From Flavisphingomonas formosensis (GTDB lineage: Bacteria; Pseudomonadota; Alphaproteobacteria; Sphingomonadales; Sphingomonadaceae): a DNA stretch of 64,000 nt. The position numbers and the translations under genes are program-made. This document shows, one piece after another, positions 1 to 7,756 of the stretch. Location: assembly GCF_009755815.1 (NCBI RefSeq), contig NZ_WRPK01000001.1:186001-250000 (forward strand). Reading direction: 5' to 3'. Each line of letters begins with the position of its first letter. The stretch's first letter is position 1. Below the pieces are notes generated by a model. The model was not told the DNA's origin. It did no database searches and saw only the letters and a list, made by a program, of their open reading frames with translations.

Positions 1-280
1 GGCTGGGCCAGCTCGGCCGCGCGACCACCGCCCCGCCCTTCGGCCCGGCACGCACGGTGAGCACACCCTGGAGCTCGAGGAAGCGCAGCGCCTCGCGGAA
101 GGTGGCGCGGGCGACGCCATGGCGCTTCAGCGCGTCCGCCTCGGAGAGATAGCGGTCGCCGGGCTGCAGCCCTTCTTCCTGGATGGTGCGCACGATGCTG
201 CGCGCCAGCCGCATCGCCGCCTTCTGCGTGCTGTCCGATCCGGCCGCCAATCCGTCCTCCCGCGCTTCGAGTGCGTTCAT
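1..280 (-). CDS. GntR-family transcriptional regulator, N-terminal part (cut by window edge)
   Basis: The first 93 codons of a gene that runs off the left edge. The ATG at 280 is followed by a winged helix-turn-helix of the GntR/FadR type: a segment reading LQPGDRYLSEADALKRHGVA, then RATFREALRFLELQGVL, around residues 40-76, and the start of the wing (TVRAGPKGGAVVARP). The ligand-binding domain (FCD or UTRA) lies outside the window, so the subfamily cannot be given. It is divergent from the P450 gene starting at 371, 90 bp away, and could control it. An ACAA-GAG-TTGT palindrome just upstream at 282-292 might be its operator, but that is weak. Family call is confident; target is inference. Confidence 0.8.
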   Translation of the reverse strand, partial: MNALEAREDGLAAGSDSTQKAAMRLARSIVRTIQEEGLQPGDRYLSEADALKRHGVARATFREALRFLELQGVLTVRAGPKGGAVVARPSWPS

Positions 281-281
281 A

Positions 282-292
282 ACAAGAGTTGT
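282..292. promoter_or_regulatory. Small palindrome between divergent GntR and P450 genes
   Basis: ACAA-GAG-TTGT is a perfect 4+3+4 palindrome two bases upstream of the GntR start codon, in the 90-bp space shared with the P450 gene. Position suits an autoregulatory operator. Short palindromes arise by chance, so confidence is low. Confidence 0.2.
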
Positions 293-370
293 CCGTCAGT
301 CACGCTCCGCCCGGCTTGAGGCGATACCCTCGGGGTGCGAGTTTTTCATGGACTTGCAAGGACGCGGCCG

Positions 371-1561
371 ATGATCAGCTTCAATCCCTATGATCCGGAT
401 TATGGGCGCGATCCCTATCCGCTCTATGCCCGGCTGCGCGACGAGGCGCCTGCCTATCACAATCCCGAGATGAGCTTCTGGGCGCTGTCCCGCTATGACG
501 ATGTCGTCATGGCGCATCGCGACGCCGCGACCTTCAGCAGCGCCAACGGCGTCTCGCTGGAAGGTTATGAGGCGGCGATGCCCTTCCTGATCGTCAAGGA
601 CCAGCCCGAGCATAATTGGGCCAAGGGCCTCGTCGTGAAGATGTTCGCGCGCAACCGCATGGTCGCGCTCGACGCCTTCATCCGCCGCCGGGCGATCGAG
701 CTGCTCGAAGGGCTGTATGCACACTATGGTCCCGACGCCGAGTTCGACTTCGTCAGCGAATTCACCGTGCGCCTGCCGCTCGACGTGATCGGCGAGCTGC
801 TCGGCATCCCGCACGCGCTGCAACACGACATCCACCGGCTCAGCAACATGATCGTGATGCGCGGCGAGGGCGAGGACGACGCCTTTGCCGAGGGCACGGC
901 GAAGATCATGGAGATCTACACCGAACTCGCCCGCGACCGGCGGGCGCGGCCACGCGATGACGTCATCTCGATGATCATCGCCGAGGAGGTGGAGGACGAG
1001 CATGGCGTGAAGCACAGCATGAGCGATTATGAGATCGGCGTGCGCTTCATGGAGATGGGATTTGCCGGGCACGAGACGGTGGCCAAGGCGATCCCCAACG
1101 GCGCGATGGCCTTTCACCATTTCCCCGCGGAGCGGGCGAAGCTGGCTGCAGACCGGTCGCTGCTGCCCGGCGCGGTGGAGGAGATTTTGCGCTTCGATCC
1201 GCCCTCGCAGCTCCAGGGGCGCACGACGACGCGTGACGTCGAGCTGCACGGCGTCACCATCCCCGCGGGCGAGCGGGTGATGCTGCTCACCGGCAGCGCG
1301 ACCCGCGATCCGCGCGCCTTCGAAGATGCCGATCGGTTCGACATCACCCGGCCGCTCGACAACCGCTCGGTCTTCTTCGGCTTCGGCGTGCACAAATGCC
1401 TGGGCATCCATCTCGCCCGGCAGGAACTGGCGATCGCATTCGGTGAGATGACCGATCGCTTTCCCGACTATCAGGTGGATCCGGAGCGGGCGACGCGGCT
1501 GGTGCTCAGCAACGTCCGGGGCGTCGCCAGCCTGCCGATCCGGCTGGGGCAGCACGCTTGA
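371..1561 (+). CDS. Cytochrome P450
   Basis: Bacterial soluble class I-type P450 of 396 residues, the usual length. The start at 371 is preceded by an AAGGA-like ribosome site; an in-frame ATG at 335 adds residues that do not look like P450. Visible motifs: I-helix AGHETV (about residues 232-237), in which Glu-Thr forms the oxygen-activating acid-alcohol pair; K-helix ExxR in EEILRF (about 270); and the haem loop FGFGVHKCLG with the thiolate ligand Cys343. It needs an electron donor; the only ferredoxin in the window is at 3210-3536. It is more divergent from the other two P450s here than they are from each other. Substrate unknown; a hydroxylation step on a hydrophobic compound is inferred from the neighbouring dehydrogenases. 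Confidence 0.95.
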   Translation: MISFNPYDPDYGRDPYPLYARLRDEAPAYHNPEMSFWALSRYDDVVMAHRDAATFSSANGVSLEGYEAAMPFLIVKDQPEHNWAKGLVVKMFARNRMVALDAFIRRRAIELLEGLYAHYGPDAEFDFVSEFTVRLPLDVIGELLGIPHALQHDIHRLSNMIVMRGEGEDDAFAEGTAKIMEIYTELARDRRARPRDDVISMIIAEEVEDEHGVKHSMSDYEIGVRFMEMGFAGHETVAKAIPNGAMAFHHFPAERAKLAADRSLLPGAVEEILRFDPPSQLQGRTTTRDVELHGVTIPAGERVMLLTGSATRDPRAFEDADRFDITRPLDNRSVFFGFGVHKCLGIHLARQELAIAFGEMTDRFPDYQVDPERATRLVLSNVRGVASLPIRLGQHA

Positions 1562-1569
1562 CCCCAACT

Positions 1570-1666
1570 CCGTTCGTGCTGAGCTTGTCGAAGCACTCCC
1601 TTTCTTCCTCTTTCATCGGAAGCGGCAAAGAGAAGGAAGAGGCTTCGACAAGCTCAGCCCGAACGG
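1570..1666. repeat. Interspersed inverted repeat, family A (GCTGAGCTTGTCGAAGC)
   Basis: Two arms, CCGTTCGTGCTGAGCTTG.. and its near complement ..AAGCTCAGCCCGAACGG, flank about 47 bp of purine/pyrimidine-biased spacer. The transcript would form a long hairpin after the P450 gene. Further copies lie at 10167, 35280, 41802 and 51097, all between genes. REP-like elements of this kind are common in sphingomonad genomes. Confidence 0.85.
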
Positions 1667-1823
1667 TGAATGGGATCACCGCAACCCGGCATGACATCAA
1701 GGATATCGCCGCCGGGCCTTCGCTTTTGCCAAATGGTCAACGCCACTTGATCGAATGCGGACCCACCGCCACGCCGCGAAGGCATATCGGCGTCTCGGGC
1801 GCCTTTTGGACGGAGGAGAGGTG

Positions 1824-2570
1824 ATGCAGTTCGCGAACAAGGTCGCCATCGTGACGGGCGGCGCGCAGGGGATCGGCTATGGCTATGCCGAGCGCCTGCT
1901 GGAGGAAGGCGCCGCGGTCGCGATCGTCGACATCGCCGAGGAGAAGGGCAAGGCTGCGGTCGAGGCGCTGTCGGCCAAGGGCAAGGTGATCTTCGTGCGC
2001 GCCGACGTGTCGGACGAGGCCTCGGTCAAGTCGATGGCGGACACGGTCGCGGCACAGCTCGGTGGGATCGATTTCCTCGTCAACAATGCGGCGCTGTTCG
2101 GCGGCATGCGGATCGAGGGCATGCTCGACATGGACTTGGCCTATTATCACAAGTTCATGGCGATCAACGTGCACGGCTCGCTGCTCTGTATCCGCGCCTG
2201 CCTGCCGCACATGATGGGCCGCCCGGGCGCCGCGGTGGTCAACCAGACCTCGACCGCGGCCTGGATGAACGCAGGCATCTATTCGGTCGCCAAGCTCGCG
2301 CTGAACGGCCTCACCACCTCGCTCGCCCGCGAGCTCGGGCCGCGTGGCATTCGCATCAACGCGATCGCGCCGGGGCCGACCAAGACCGAGGCGCTGAGCA
2401 CCACCGTCGACGATCAGACGCTGAACGCGATGGTCGGCATGATGCCGATCGCACGCCTCGGTACGCCGGCGGATCTCGCAAGGGGGCTGGTCTTCCTGCT
2501 GTCCGACGAGGCGTCATGGATTACGGGGCATATCCTGAACATCGACGGCGGCAACTTCATGCGGCCGTGA
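1824..2570 (+). CDS. Short-chain dehydrogenase/reductase (SDR)
   Basis: Classical SDR of 248 residues. Start at 1824 (a GTG directly before it at 1821 is also possible) follows a strong GGAGGAGAG ribosome site. NAD(P)-binding TGGAQGIG lies at about residues 11-18, the NNA motif (FLVNNAALFG) near 85-94, and the catalytic Ser...Tyr-x-x-x-Lys as QTSTAAW then YSVAK near 150-160. The C-terminus ends in the usual GHILNIDGG. Such enzymes interconvert alcohols and ketones in the cytoplasm. It lies downstream of a P450 and is separated from it by a repeat, so it may have its own promoter. Substrate cannot be read from sequence. Confidence 0.93.
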   Translation: MQFANKVAIVTGGAQGIGYGYAERLLEEGAAVAIVDIAEEKGKAAVEALSAKGKVIFVRADVSDEASVKSMADTVAAQLGGIDFLVNNAALFGGMRIEGMLDMDLAYYHKFMAINVHGSLLCIRACLPHMMGRPGAAVVNQTSTAAWMNAGIYSVAKLALNGLTTSLARELGPRGIRINAIAPGPTKTEALSTTVDDQTLNAMVGMMPIARLGTPADLARGLVFLLSDEASWITGHILNIDGGNFMRP

Positions 2571-2580
2571 CGCTGCCTCA

Positions 2581-2716
2581 TCCTCCCCCGCGAGGGGGAG
2601 GGGGACCACCCACAGGGTGGTGGAGGGGCGGCCGCTCACATCAAGCGAAACACCCGTTTCGGCCGGCGGCCCCTCCACCGTCCTACGGACGGTCCCCCTC
2701 CCCCTGCGGGGGAGGA
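2581..2716. repeat. Interspersed inverted repeat, family B (GGGGGAGGGGGACC)
   Basis: Composite palindrome: TCCTCCCCCGCGAGGGGGAG..GGTGGAGGGGCGGCC, then the mirror CCCCTCCACCG..GGTCCCCCTCCCCC and GGGGGAGGA. Related copies are at 44123 and 52006. Here it lies between convergent genes and supplies the last codons of the MarR gene (PPPQGEGDRP). It could act as a bidirectional terminator. Confidence 0.85.
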
Positions 2717-3213
2717 ATAGGTCGTTCCCGCCGTCCCAAGTTATCCCACAGTTCCGCCGCGACCTCGCGGAACAGAGCGAGGCGCTCGCTGCCGATCAGC
2801 GCTTCCGCCTCGGCCTCGACCGCCTCGATCGAGCGTAGCGAATCCGCGATCAACGCGCGCCCGCGCGGCGTGAGCGCGATCAGGCGGGCGCGGGCATCGC
2901 CGGGGTCGGGCAGCAGCTCGATATAGCCGAGGTCGCAAAGCTCGCGTGCGGTCTGGCTGATCGCCTGCTTGGACAGGCCGTGCATCGCCGCGATGTCGGA
3001 CAGGCGGGTGCCGGGGAAACCGGCGTGCGACATCACCGTCGCGAACGACATCTTCAGCCCGCTGTGGCCCAGCGCGGCATTATTCTCCAGCAGGCGCCGG
3101 TTGAGCACCTGGCTGACGTCCATCAGTTGGCGTGGCAGGTTGGTCGAATAGATGCGGTCCAGCTCCTGCAGCGTGGTGCCCGGGCGCGTATCCCCCTCGG
3201 CGCCGCCGTTCAC
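2683..3213 (-). CDS. MarR-family transcriptional regulator
   Basis: Regulator of 176 residues with a winged helix-turn-helix: LSDIAAMHGLSKQAISQTAR followed by ELCDLGYIELLPDPGDARAR and the Arg-rich wing, then a C-terminal dimerisation helix. The best start is GTG at 3213, overlapping the ferredoxin stop by four bases (GTGA), so the two are translationally coupled. It is the last gene of the minus-strand P450-ferredoxin unit and probably senses a pathway compound and controls that unit. The reading frame ends inside a family B repeat, so its last ten or so residues are repeat-encoded and probably not functional. Family certain; ligand and operator unknown. Confidence 0.88.
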   Translation of the reverse strand: MNGGAEGDTRPGTTLQELDRIYSTNLPRQLMDVSQVLNRRLLENNAALGHSGLKMSFATVMSHAGFPGTRLSDIAAMHGLSKQAISQTARELCDLGYIELLPDPGDARARLIALTPRGRALIADSLRSIEAVEAEAEALIGSERLALFREVAAELWDNLGRRERPIPPPQGEGDRP

Positions 3214-3536
3214 GCTTCCGTGCCGAGAACGCGGATCCGCGCGCCGCGCAGCGCCTCGCTGATCGAGACCTGACAGCCGAGCCGGCTGGTCGGGCCGTGG
3301 TCGTCGAGCATCGCGATCATCTCCGCCTCGCCCTCGGACGGCGCGTCGAGCTTGTCGTAGAGTTCCTTGTCCAGCGCGACATGGCAGGTAGCGCAGCTGC
3401 AGATGCCGCCGCACAGGCCCTGGATGCCGTCGATGCCGTTGAACAGCGCGGCCTCCATCAGGGTCATGCCCTCCATGGCCTCGACCTGCTTCTCTTCGCC
3501 GTCAGGCTGGATGTAGGTGAAATCGACGTCGCTCAT
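3210..3536 (-). CDS. [2Fe-2S] ferredoxin, adrenodoxin/putidaredoxin type
   Basis: Ferredoxin of 108 residues. The cluster ligands are Cys42, Cys48, Cys51 (in LCGGICSCATCHV) and Cys88 (RLGCQV), the C-x5-C-x2-C...C spacing of P450 redox partners. An additional Cys46 sits inside the binding loop. The ATG at 3536 overlaps the P450 stop codon (ATGA), and its own stop overlaps the next gene, so P450, ferredoxin and MarR form a tight operon. It would carry electrons from an NAD(P)H ferredoxin reductase to the adjacent P450. No reductase gene is seen in the window; it must be elsewhere. Confidence 0.95.
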   Translation of the reverse strand: MSDVDFTYIQPDGEEKQVEAMEGMTLMEAALFNGIDGIQGLCGGICSCATCHVALDKELYDKLDAPSEGEAEMIAMLDDHGPTSRLGCQVSISEALRGARIRVLGTEA

Positions 3537-4753
3537 GCGGCACTCCGGGGCGTGAAGGTGAGGGGCAGGTGCGTATAGCCGCGCACATAGGCGGAATGCA
3601 TGCGGCGCGTGCTGGCGAGATCGATGTCCCAATCCGGCATGGTGGCGAGCATCTCCTCGAGCGCGATGCGCCCTTCGAGGCGCGCCAGCGCAGCACCGAG
3701 GCAGCTGTGCAGGCCGCCGCCGAAGCCGAGATGGTCGCGGCTGCCGCGATCCATCCTGTAGGTTTCGGGGTCGTCATAATGACGCTCGTCGCGATTGCCC
3801 GAGGTCAGGATCACCGCAACCTTGGATCCGGCGGGGATGGTGTGGCCATGGAGCTCGAACGGCTCGGCAGTCTCGCGGCCCTGCATTTGGGTCGGCCCAT
3901 CGATGCGCAGCGTTTCTTCGACCGCGCCCGCCGCCAGCGACGGATCGCCGATCAGCCGGTCGCGCTCGTGGCGATTCTCCCAGAGCTGATAGGTAAAGTT
4001 GCCGATAAGCTTGGTGGTCGTCTCATTGCCCGCGATGGCGAGCAGGTAGAGATAGCCGAGCACCTCGGCGTGGTTGAGCTTGCCCTGCTGCTCGAAGGCG
4101 ATGAGCTGGCCGACGATATCCTCGCCTACCTCGCCGCGCGCGAGCCGGCCCTGGATCATCTCCTCGAAATAGCCGAGCAGGTTGCGTGTGCCGGTGATGT
4201 TCACCTCGACGATCTCGTTGGATCCGTCCTCGCGGTGGACGATATCGTCGGTCCAGCCGCGCAGCATGTCCTCGTCGGCGGGATCGACGCCCATCAGCGC
4301 GCAGATGATCGCCATCGGCAGCTTGGCGGCGAAATCGGCGATGATGTCGATCCGTCCCGTGCCGGCGTGCGGCGCCAGCAGCTTGCGCGCCGTCTCGCGC
4401 ACCACCTCTTCCAGCGGCGCCACATTGTGCGGGCGGAACTGGTTGACCATCAGGTGGCGCAGGCGCGTGTGGTCCGGCGGGTCCATGCTGAGGATGAAGG
4501 GCAGCGATCCGGGGATCACCTCCTTCTCCAGCGTGGTCGACTTGCCGTTGATGAAGGTCTTGAAGTTGCGCAGCACGGTCATGCAGTCGGCATAGCGCGA
4601 GACCGCGTAGAAATCGTGCTTCCGGTTGTAATAGAGGGGGAATTCGTCCCGCAGCCGGCGATAGACCGGATAGGGATCGTCATGCAGCGCATATTCGTAC
4701 GGATCGTAGATCTGCGGCTGGTTCAGGATCGGGTCGGCCTCGGCGACGCACAT
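3533..4753 (-). CDS. Cytochrome P450 (operon with ferredoxin)
   Basis: P450 of 406 residues. Start at 4753 has an AGAGGAAG ribosome site; a longer in-frame start at 4804 adds non-homologous sequence. Motifs: I-helix AGNETTTKLIGN, K-helix EETLR, and haem loop HLGFGGGLHSCLG with Cys351. The N-terminal segment DPYEYALHDDPYPVYRRLRD and many internal blocks are shared with the P450 at 49705-50898 (both have LHDDPYPVYRRLRDE, RLRHL/KLRHL, GRIDII.DFAAKLPMAIIC, ETTTKLIGN), so these two are close paralogs. Coupled to its ferredoxin by a 4-bp overlap. Likely hydroxylates the substrate handled by the dehydrogenases upstream in the same unit. Confidence 0.96.
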   Translation of the reverse strand: MCVAEADPILNQPQIYDPYEYALHDDPYPVYRRLRDEFPLYYNRKHDFYAVSRYADCMTVLRNFKTFINGKSTTLEKEVIPGSLPFILSMDPPDHTRLRHLMVNQFRPHNVAPLEEVVRETARKLLAPHAGTGRIDIIADFAAKLPMAIICALMGVDPADEDMLRGWTDDIVHREDGSNEIVEVNITGTRNLLGYFEEMIQGRLARGEVGEDIVGQLIAFEQQGKLNHAEVLGYLYLLAIAGNETTTKLIGNFTYQLWENRHERDRLIGDPSLAAGAVEETLRIDGPTQMQGRETAEPFELHGHTIPAGSKVAVILTSGNRDERHYDDPETYRMDRGSRDHLGFGGGLHSCLGAALARLEGRIALEEMLATMPDWDIDLASTRRMHSAYVRGYTHLPLTFTPRSAA

Positions 4754-4823
4754 GGATCTTCCTCTATCCCTGATCGGTGGCAATGAATTGGGCGGGAGGC
4801 TCATCGCGGCGAAGCCTGGCGGA

Positions 4824-5669
4824 TCATGTGTCGTCGGGGCCGCCGAGATAGATGTCGCGGATCCGCTCGCGGATCAGTCTGGCGCCCGGCAGGTCGAGGC
4901 CGATTTCGGCCGCCACCTCGAGAGCGCAGTCGAGATCCTTCTCGGCAATGGCGGTGAATCCCTCGAAGGCAGCGCGCGCCGCCGGCTGGTCGCTCATCGC
5001 CGACCGGTTCTTCATGAAGCCCTGCATCGAGGGCGTGGCATTGCCGTTGGCCGCCATCACCGAGAGCAGCAGCGCGGGATCGAGCCCGCTGCGCCGCGCC
5101 AGCCGGTCGGCCTCCACCGACGCCATGAATTCGAGATAGGTGACGAGATTGTTGCAGATCTTGAGCGCCATCGCCGCGCCGAGCCCGCCGGCGACGACGA
5201 TCTGCTTGGCCGAGGGCTCGACGAATTGTTTTGCCACCTCGATGTCGGCGGCATCGCCGCCGAGCATGTAGATGATGATCTTGCCCTCGCGCTCCAGCGA
5301 GCCGCGGCTGACCGGCGCATCGACGATACGCACGCCCTTCGCCCTGGCCCGCTCGGCGGCTGTGCGCACGGTGCTCGGGCGCACGGTGCTGTGGATGGTG
5401 ATGACCGTGCCGGGCTTTGCGCCGGCGAGGATGCCGTTGTCACCGGAGACCACGTCGAGCACCTGCTGATCGGTGCGCACGCAGAGGCCGATCACCTCGC
5501 TGGCGGCGGCGACCTCTGCTGGCGAGGCGCCTGTCTTCGCGCCGAGTTGAGCAAGCTCGGCGGGCCCTTCGGGCATGATGTCGAACACGATGGTGTCGCG
5601 GCCCGACTTCACCAGCTCGCGCGCCATGTCCCGGCCGATATGGCCGAGGCCGATATATCCCGACTTCAT
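4824..5669 (-). CDS. NAD(P)-dependent 3-hydroxyisobutyrate dehydrogenase-family oxidoreductase
   Basis: Protein of 281 residues in the beta-hydroxyacid dehydrogenase family. GLGHIG at residues 7-12 is the nucleotide-binding loop; DAPVSRGS (about 118-124) is the substrate-binding signature (usually DAPVSGG, here with Arg); GLGAAMALKICNN (162-174) carries the catalytic Lys170 and Asn173. Start at 5669 has a GAGG ribosome site 5-6 bases away. It lies 70 bp upstream of the P450 in the same direction. Family members oxidise 3-hydroxy acids or reduce small aldehydes and ketones; the specific substrate here is unknown. The Arg in the signature suggests an unusual substrate. Confidence 0.88.
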   Translation of the reverse strand: MKSGYIGLGHIGRDMARELVKSGRDTIVFDIMPEGPAELAQLGAKTGASPAEVAAASEVIGLCVRTDQQVLDVVSGDNGILAGAKPGTVITIHSTVRPSTVRTAAERARAKGVRIVDAPVSRGSLEREGKIIIYMLGGDAADIEVAKQFVEPSAKQIVVAGGLGAAMALKICNNLVTYLEFMASVEADRLARRSGLDPALLLSVMAANGNATPSMQGFMKNRSAMSDQPAARAAFEGFTAIAEKDLDCALEVAAEIGLDLPGARLIRERIRDIYLGGPDDT

Positions 5670-5770
5670 CTCGTCGCCTCGCTCTCTCGCGCCTCTCCGC
5701 CGGGCCTTTCTGCCGCGGCGGGAGGCGCCGGACAAATCCGTCAACTTCGGTTGACTAGTTTGTCTTTGTG

Positions 5771-6535
5771 CTATCCCGCGGTCATGCCGCCATCGACGGA
5801 GAGCACCGCGCCGGTGACGTAGCGCGCTTCCTCCGAAGCGAGATAGGCATAGGCCGCCGCCATGTCCTGGGATGTTCCCGATACCCCGGCCTTGGGGAAG
5901 ATGCGGTGCCAGAGCTCATTGTCGATCCCCTCGGGGTGCGGCACGTCCTTGGTGATCTCGGTCTCGATCGCGCCCGGGCAGATCACGTTCACCCGCACGC
6001 CCTGCTTCACATATTCGACCGCCAGCGCCTTGCTGAACATGATCAGCGCGCCCTTTGTGGCGCCGTAGGCGACATAATAAGGATGGCCTGTGAGGCCGGA
6101 GGTGGACGAGGTGTTGATGATCGCGCCCTTGGTAGCGATCAGATGCGGCATGGCGTGGCGCGTCACGTAGAAGACGCCGTCCAGGTTGATCCGCATCAGC
6201 CGCTGCCAGGTGGCGTCGTCGGTCTCGGTGAAATGCCCCCAGGCGAGGATGCCGGCGATGTTCATCAGCACATCGAGCTTGCCGAAGGCGGCGATCGTCT
6301 GGTCGACGAGGCTGCGGCAGGAGTCGGCATCACCCGCGTCGTAGCGGATGGCCAGCGCGCGGATGCCATGCTGCGCCTCCAGGTCGCGGGCCAGTGCCTC
6401 CAGCCGATCGCCCTGGACGTCGCCGAGCGCGAGCGTCGCGCCCTCCGTCGCCAGCCGTTCGGCGACGCCGCGGCCGATCCCCGCCGCCGCGCCGGTGACG
6501 AGCACCACCTTTCCCTCGTACCGCCGGTCCGTCAT
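5771..6535 (-). CDS. Short-chain dehydrogenase/reductase (SDR)
   Basis: Classical SDR, 254 residues. TGAAAGIGRG at about 14-23 binds NAD(P); the usual NNAG is NIAG (LMNIAGIL); catalytic Ser and Tyr-Lys appear in INTSSTSGLTG and AYGATKGAL; the C-terminus ends TGAVLSVDGGMTAG. It sits 30 bp downstream of the sulfotransferase-like gene and 101 bp upstream of the hydroxyisobutyrate-dehydrogenase-like gene, all on the minus strand, so it belongs to the unit running from 8760 to 2683. Probably oxidises a secondary alcohol intermediate. Confidence 0.93.
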   Translation of the reverse strand: MTDRRYEGKVVLVTGAAAGIGRGVAERLATEGATLALGDVQGDRLEALARDLEAQHGIRALAIRYDAGDADSCRSLVDQTIAAFGKLDVLMNIAGILAWGHFTETDDATWQRLMRINLDGVFYVTRHAMPHLIATKGAIINTSSTSGLTGHPYYVAYGATKGALIMFSKALAVEYVKQGVRVNVICPGAIETEITKDVPHPEGIDNELWHRIFPKAGVSGTSQDMAAAYAYLASEEARYVTGAVLSVDGGMTAG

Positions 6536-6565
6536 GCCTTCGCTCTCCTCTGCTGCCCCGGATGC

Positions 6566-7756
6566 TCAAAAGGGTCCGTAGGCGTCGTAATAATCCCGGA
6601 AGCAGTCGCGCACGCTAGCCTCGGTCAGGCCATATTCCTCCAGCGTGTAGCGATGCTCGCCATGCTTGCCGGGCGGATTGGCGGCGACCCAGGCCTGCAT
6701 CGCGCGCTCCACCTCGGGGATGAGCACCAGGCCGAAGCGGTCGTAGATGCCGCGCACGACGGCGAGCGGATCGCGGACATAGTCGCCATGGGTGACGTCA
6801 TGGAACTGGTCGGGATGGCGCGCGCGGGCGGCGAGCATCGGCTGCGTGCCGCGCGACCAGACCTCCACCTCGCGCGGCCCGGTGTTCTTCGATGCCGCCG
6901 GCCCCTCCGCCATCTGGTGCGCCATGTGGATGAGGCTCGCGACCGAAGGCATGGATTTCAGGGGATCGCGATGGGTGTAGATGATCCGCGCATCGGGGAA
7001 GACCGCAAGCAGCGCGTCGATCGCGTAGATGTCGCCGGGATTCTTGAGCAGCCAGCGCCGGTCGGGCTCGCGCCCGCCGATCAGGCGCAGCACGTCGGCA
7101 TAGCGCCGGAAGGAGGCGGTATCGTCCTCGGCCATCCACCAGCGATCATAGCTCGGCACCGGGAAGTTGCAGCCGAAGCGGTTGCTGACGAAATCCTGGC
7201 GGAGCACCTCGATGCACTCCTCCATGTCGTCGACCGCCATGTCGTGCACCATGCGGAACTGTGGCACGGTGTCGAACCAGCGCTGCAGCCGCTGGCCTGT
7301 GCGGCGGAACGCGGCCAGCCGTTCCCACTCCTCCCGCGGCGGGCGCGGCATGGGAGCGTTGGTGAGCCAGCTCTCCAGCCCCTGGAACTGCGGATCGACC
7401 GCGAGCAGCCGGTGCAGCACGGTGGTGCAGCTGCGCGGCAGGCCGGTGATGACCAGCGGTGCGTGGATCGCGGTCTTCAGCAGCTCGGGATTCTCCGTCC
7501 AGCCGCGCTGCGTGGCGAGGCGGGCGTTGAGCGTCAGCACCAGCTCGAAGAAGGCGAAGTCGCGGCCTTCCGGCGTCAGCCGGCAGTCGCTGTCGAGCGC
7601 CTGGAGCAGCACGCGCAAGCCCGTGAGGTAGCGCGTATCGCCGAAATCGCTGCAGCCGCTCATCTCGATCGCAGTCGCGCGCAGCGCATCCTCCGCGTCG
7701 ACGAAACGCTTCGGCACCGCGAGGCGGCTGCCGTCATCCTTCAGGATCGCGCTCAT
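6566..7756 (-). CDS. Sulfotransferase-family protein
   Basis: Protein of 396 residues. ITGLPRSCTTVLHRLLA (about 103-119) matches the 5'-phosphosulfate binding loop of PAPS-dependent sulfotransferases, and IIYTHRDPLKSMPS fits the 3'-phosphate loop with its Arg and Ser. The layout is that of the bacterial Sulfotransfer_3 group. The ATG at 7756 overlaps the stop codon of the alcohol dehydrogenase by four bases, so the two are coupled. A sulfotransferase inside a catabolic operon is unusual: it may sulfate a hydroxylated intermediate, or have been recruited to another role. No PAPS-making genes are nearby. Fold assignment is good; activity is inference. Confidence 0.85.
   Translation of the reverse strand: MSAILKDDGSRLAVPKRFVDAEDALRATAIEMSGCSDFGDTRYLTGLRVLLQALDSDCRLTPEGRDFAFFELVLTLNARLATQRGWTENPELLKTAIHAPLVITGLPRSCTTVLHRLLAVDPQFQGLESWLTNAPMPRPPREEWERLAAFRRTGQRLQRWFDTVPQFRMVHDMAVDDMEECIEVLRQDFVSNRFGCNFPVPSYDRWWMAEDDTASFRRYADVLRLIGGREPDRRWLLKNPGDIYAIDALLAVFPDARIIYTHRDPLKSMPSVASLIHMAHQMAEGPAASKNTGPREVEVWSRGTQPMLAARARHPDQFHDVTHGDYVRDPLAVVRGIYDRFGLVLIPEVERAMQAWVAANPPGKHGEHRYTLEEYGLTEASVRDCFRDYYDAYGPF

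Noticed and set aside
3569-4786. Plus-strand frame of about 400 codons opposite the P450
   Set aside because: It is the antisense of a P450 with all haem and I-helix motifs, and it contains no recognisable protein features.
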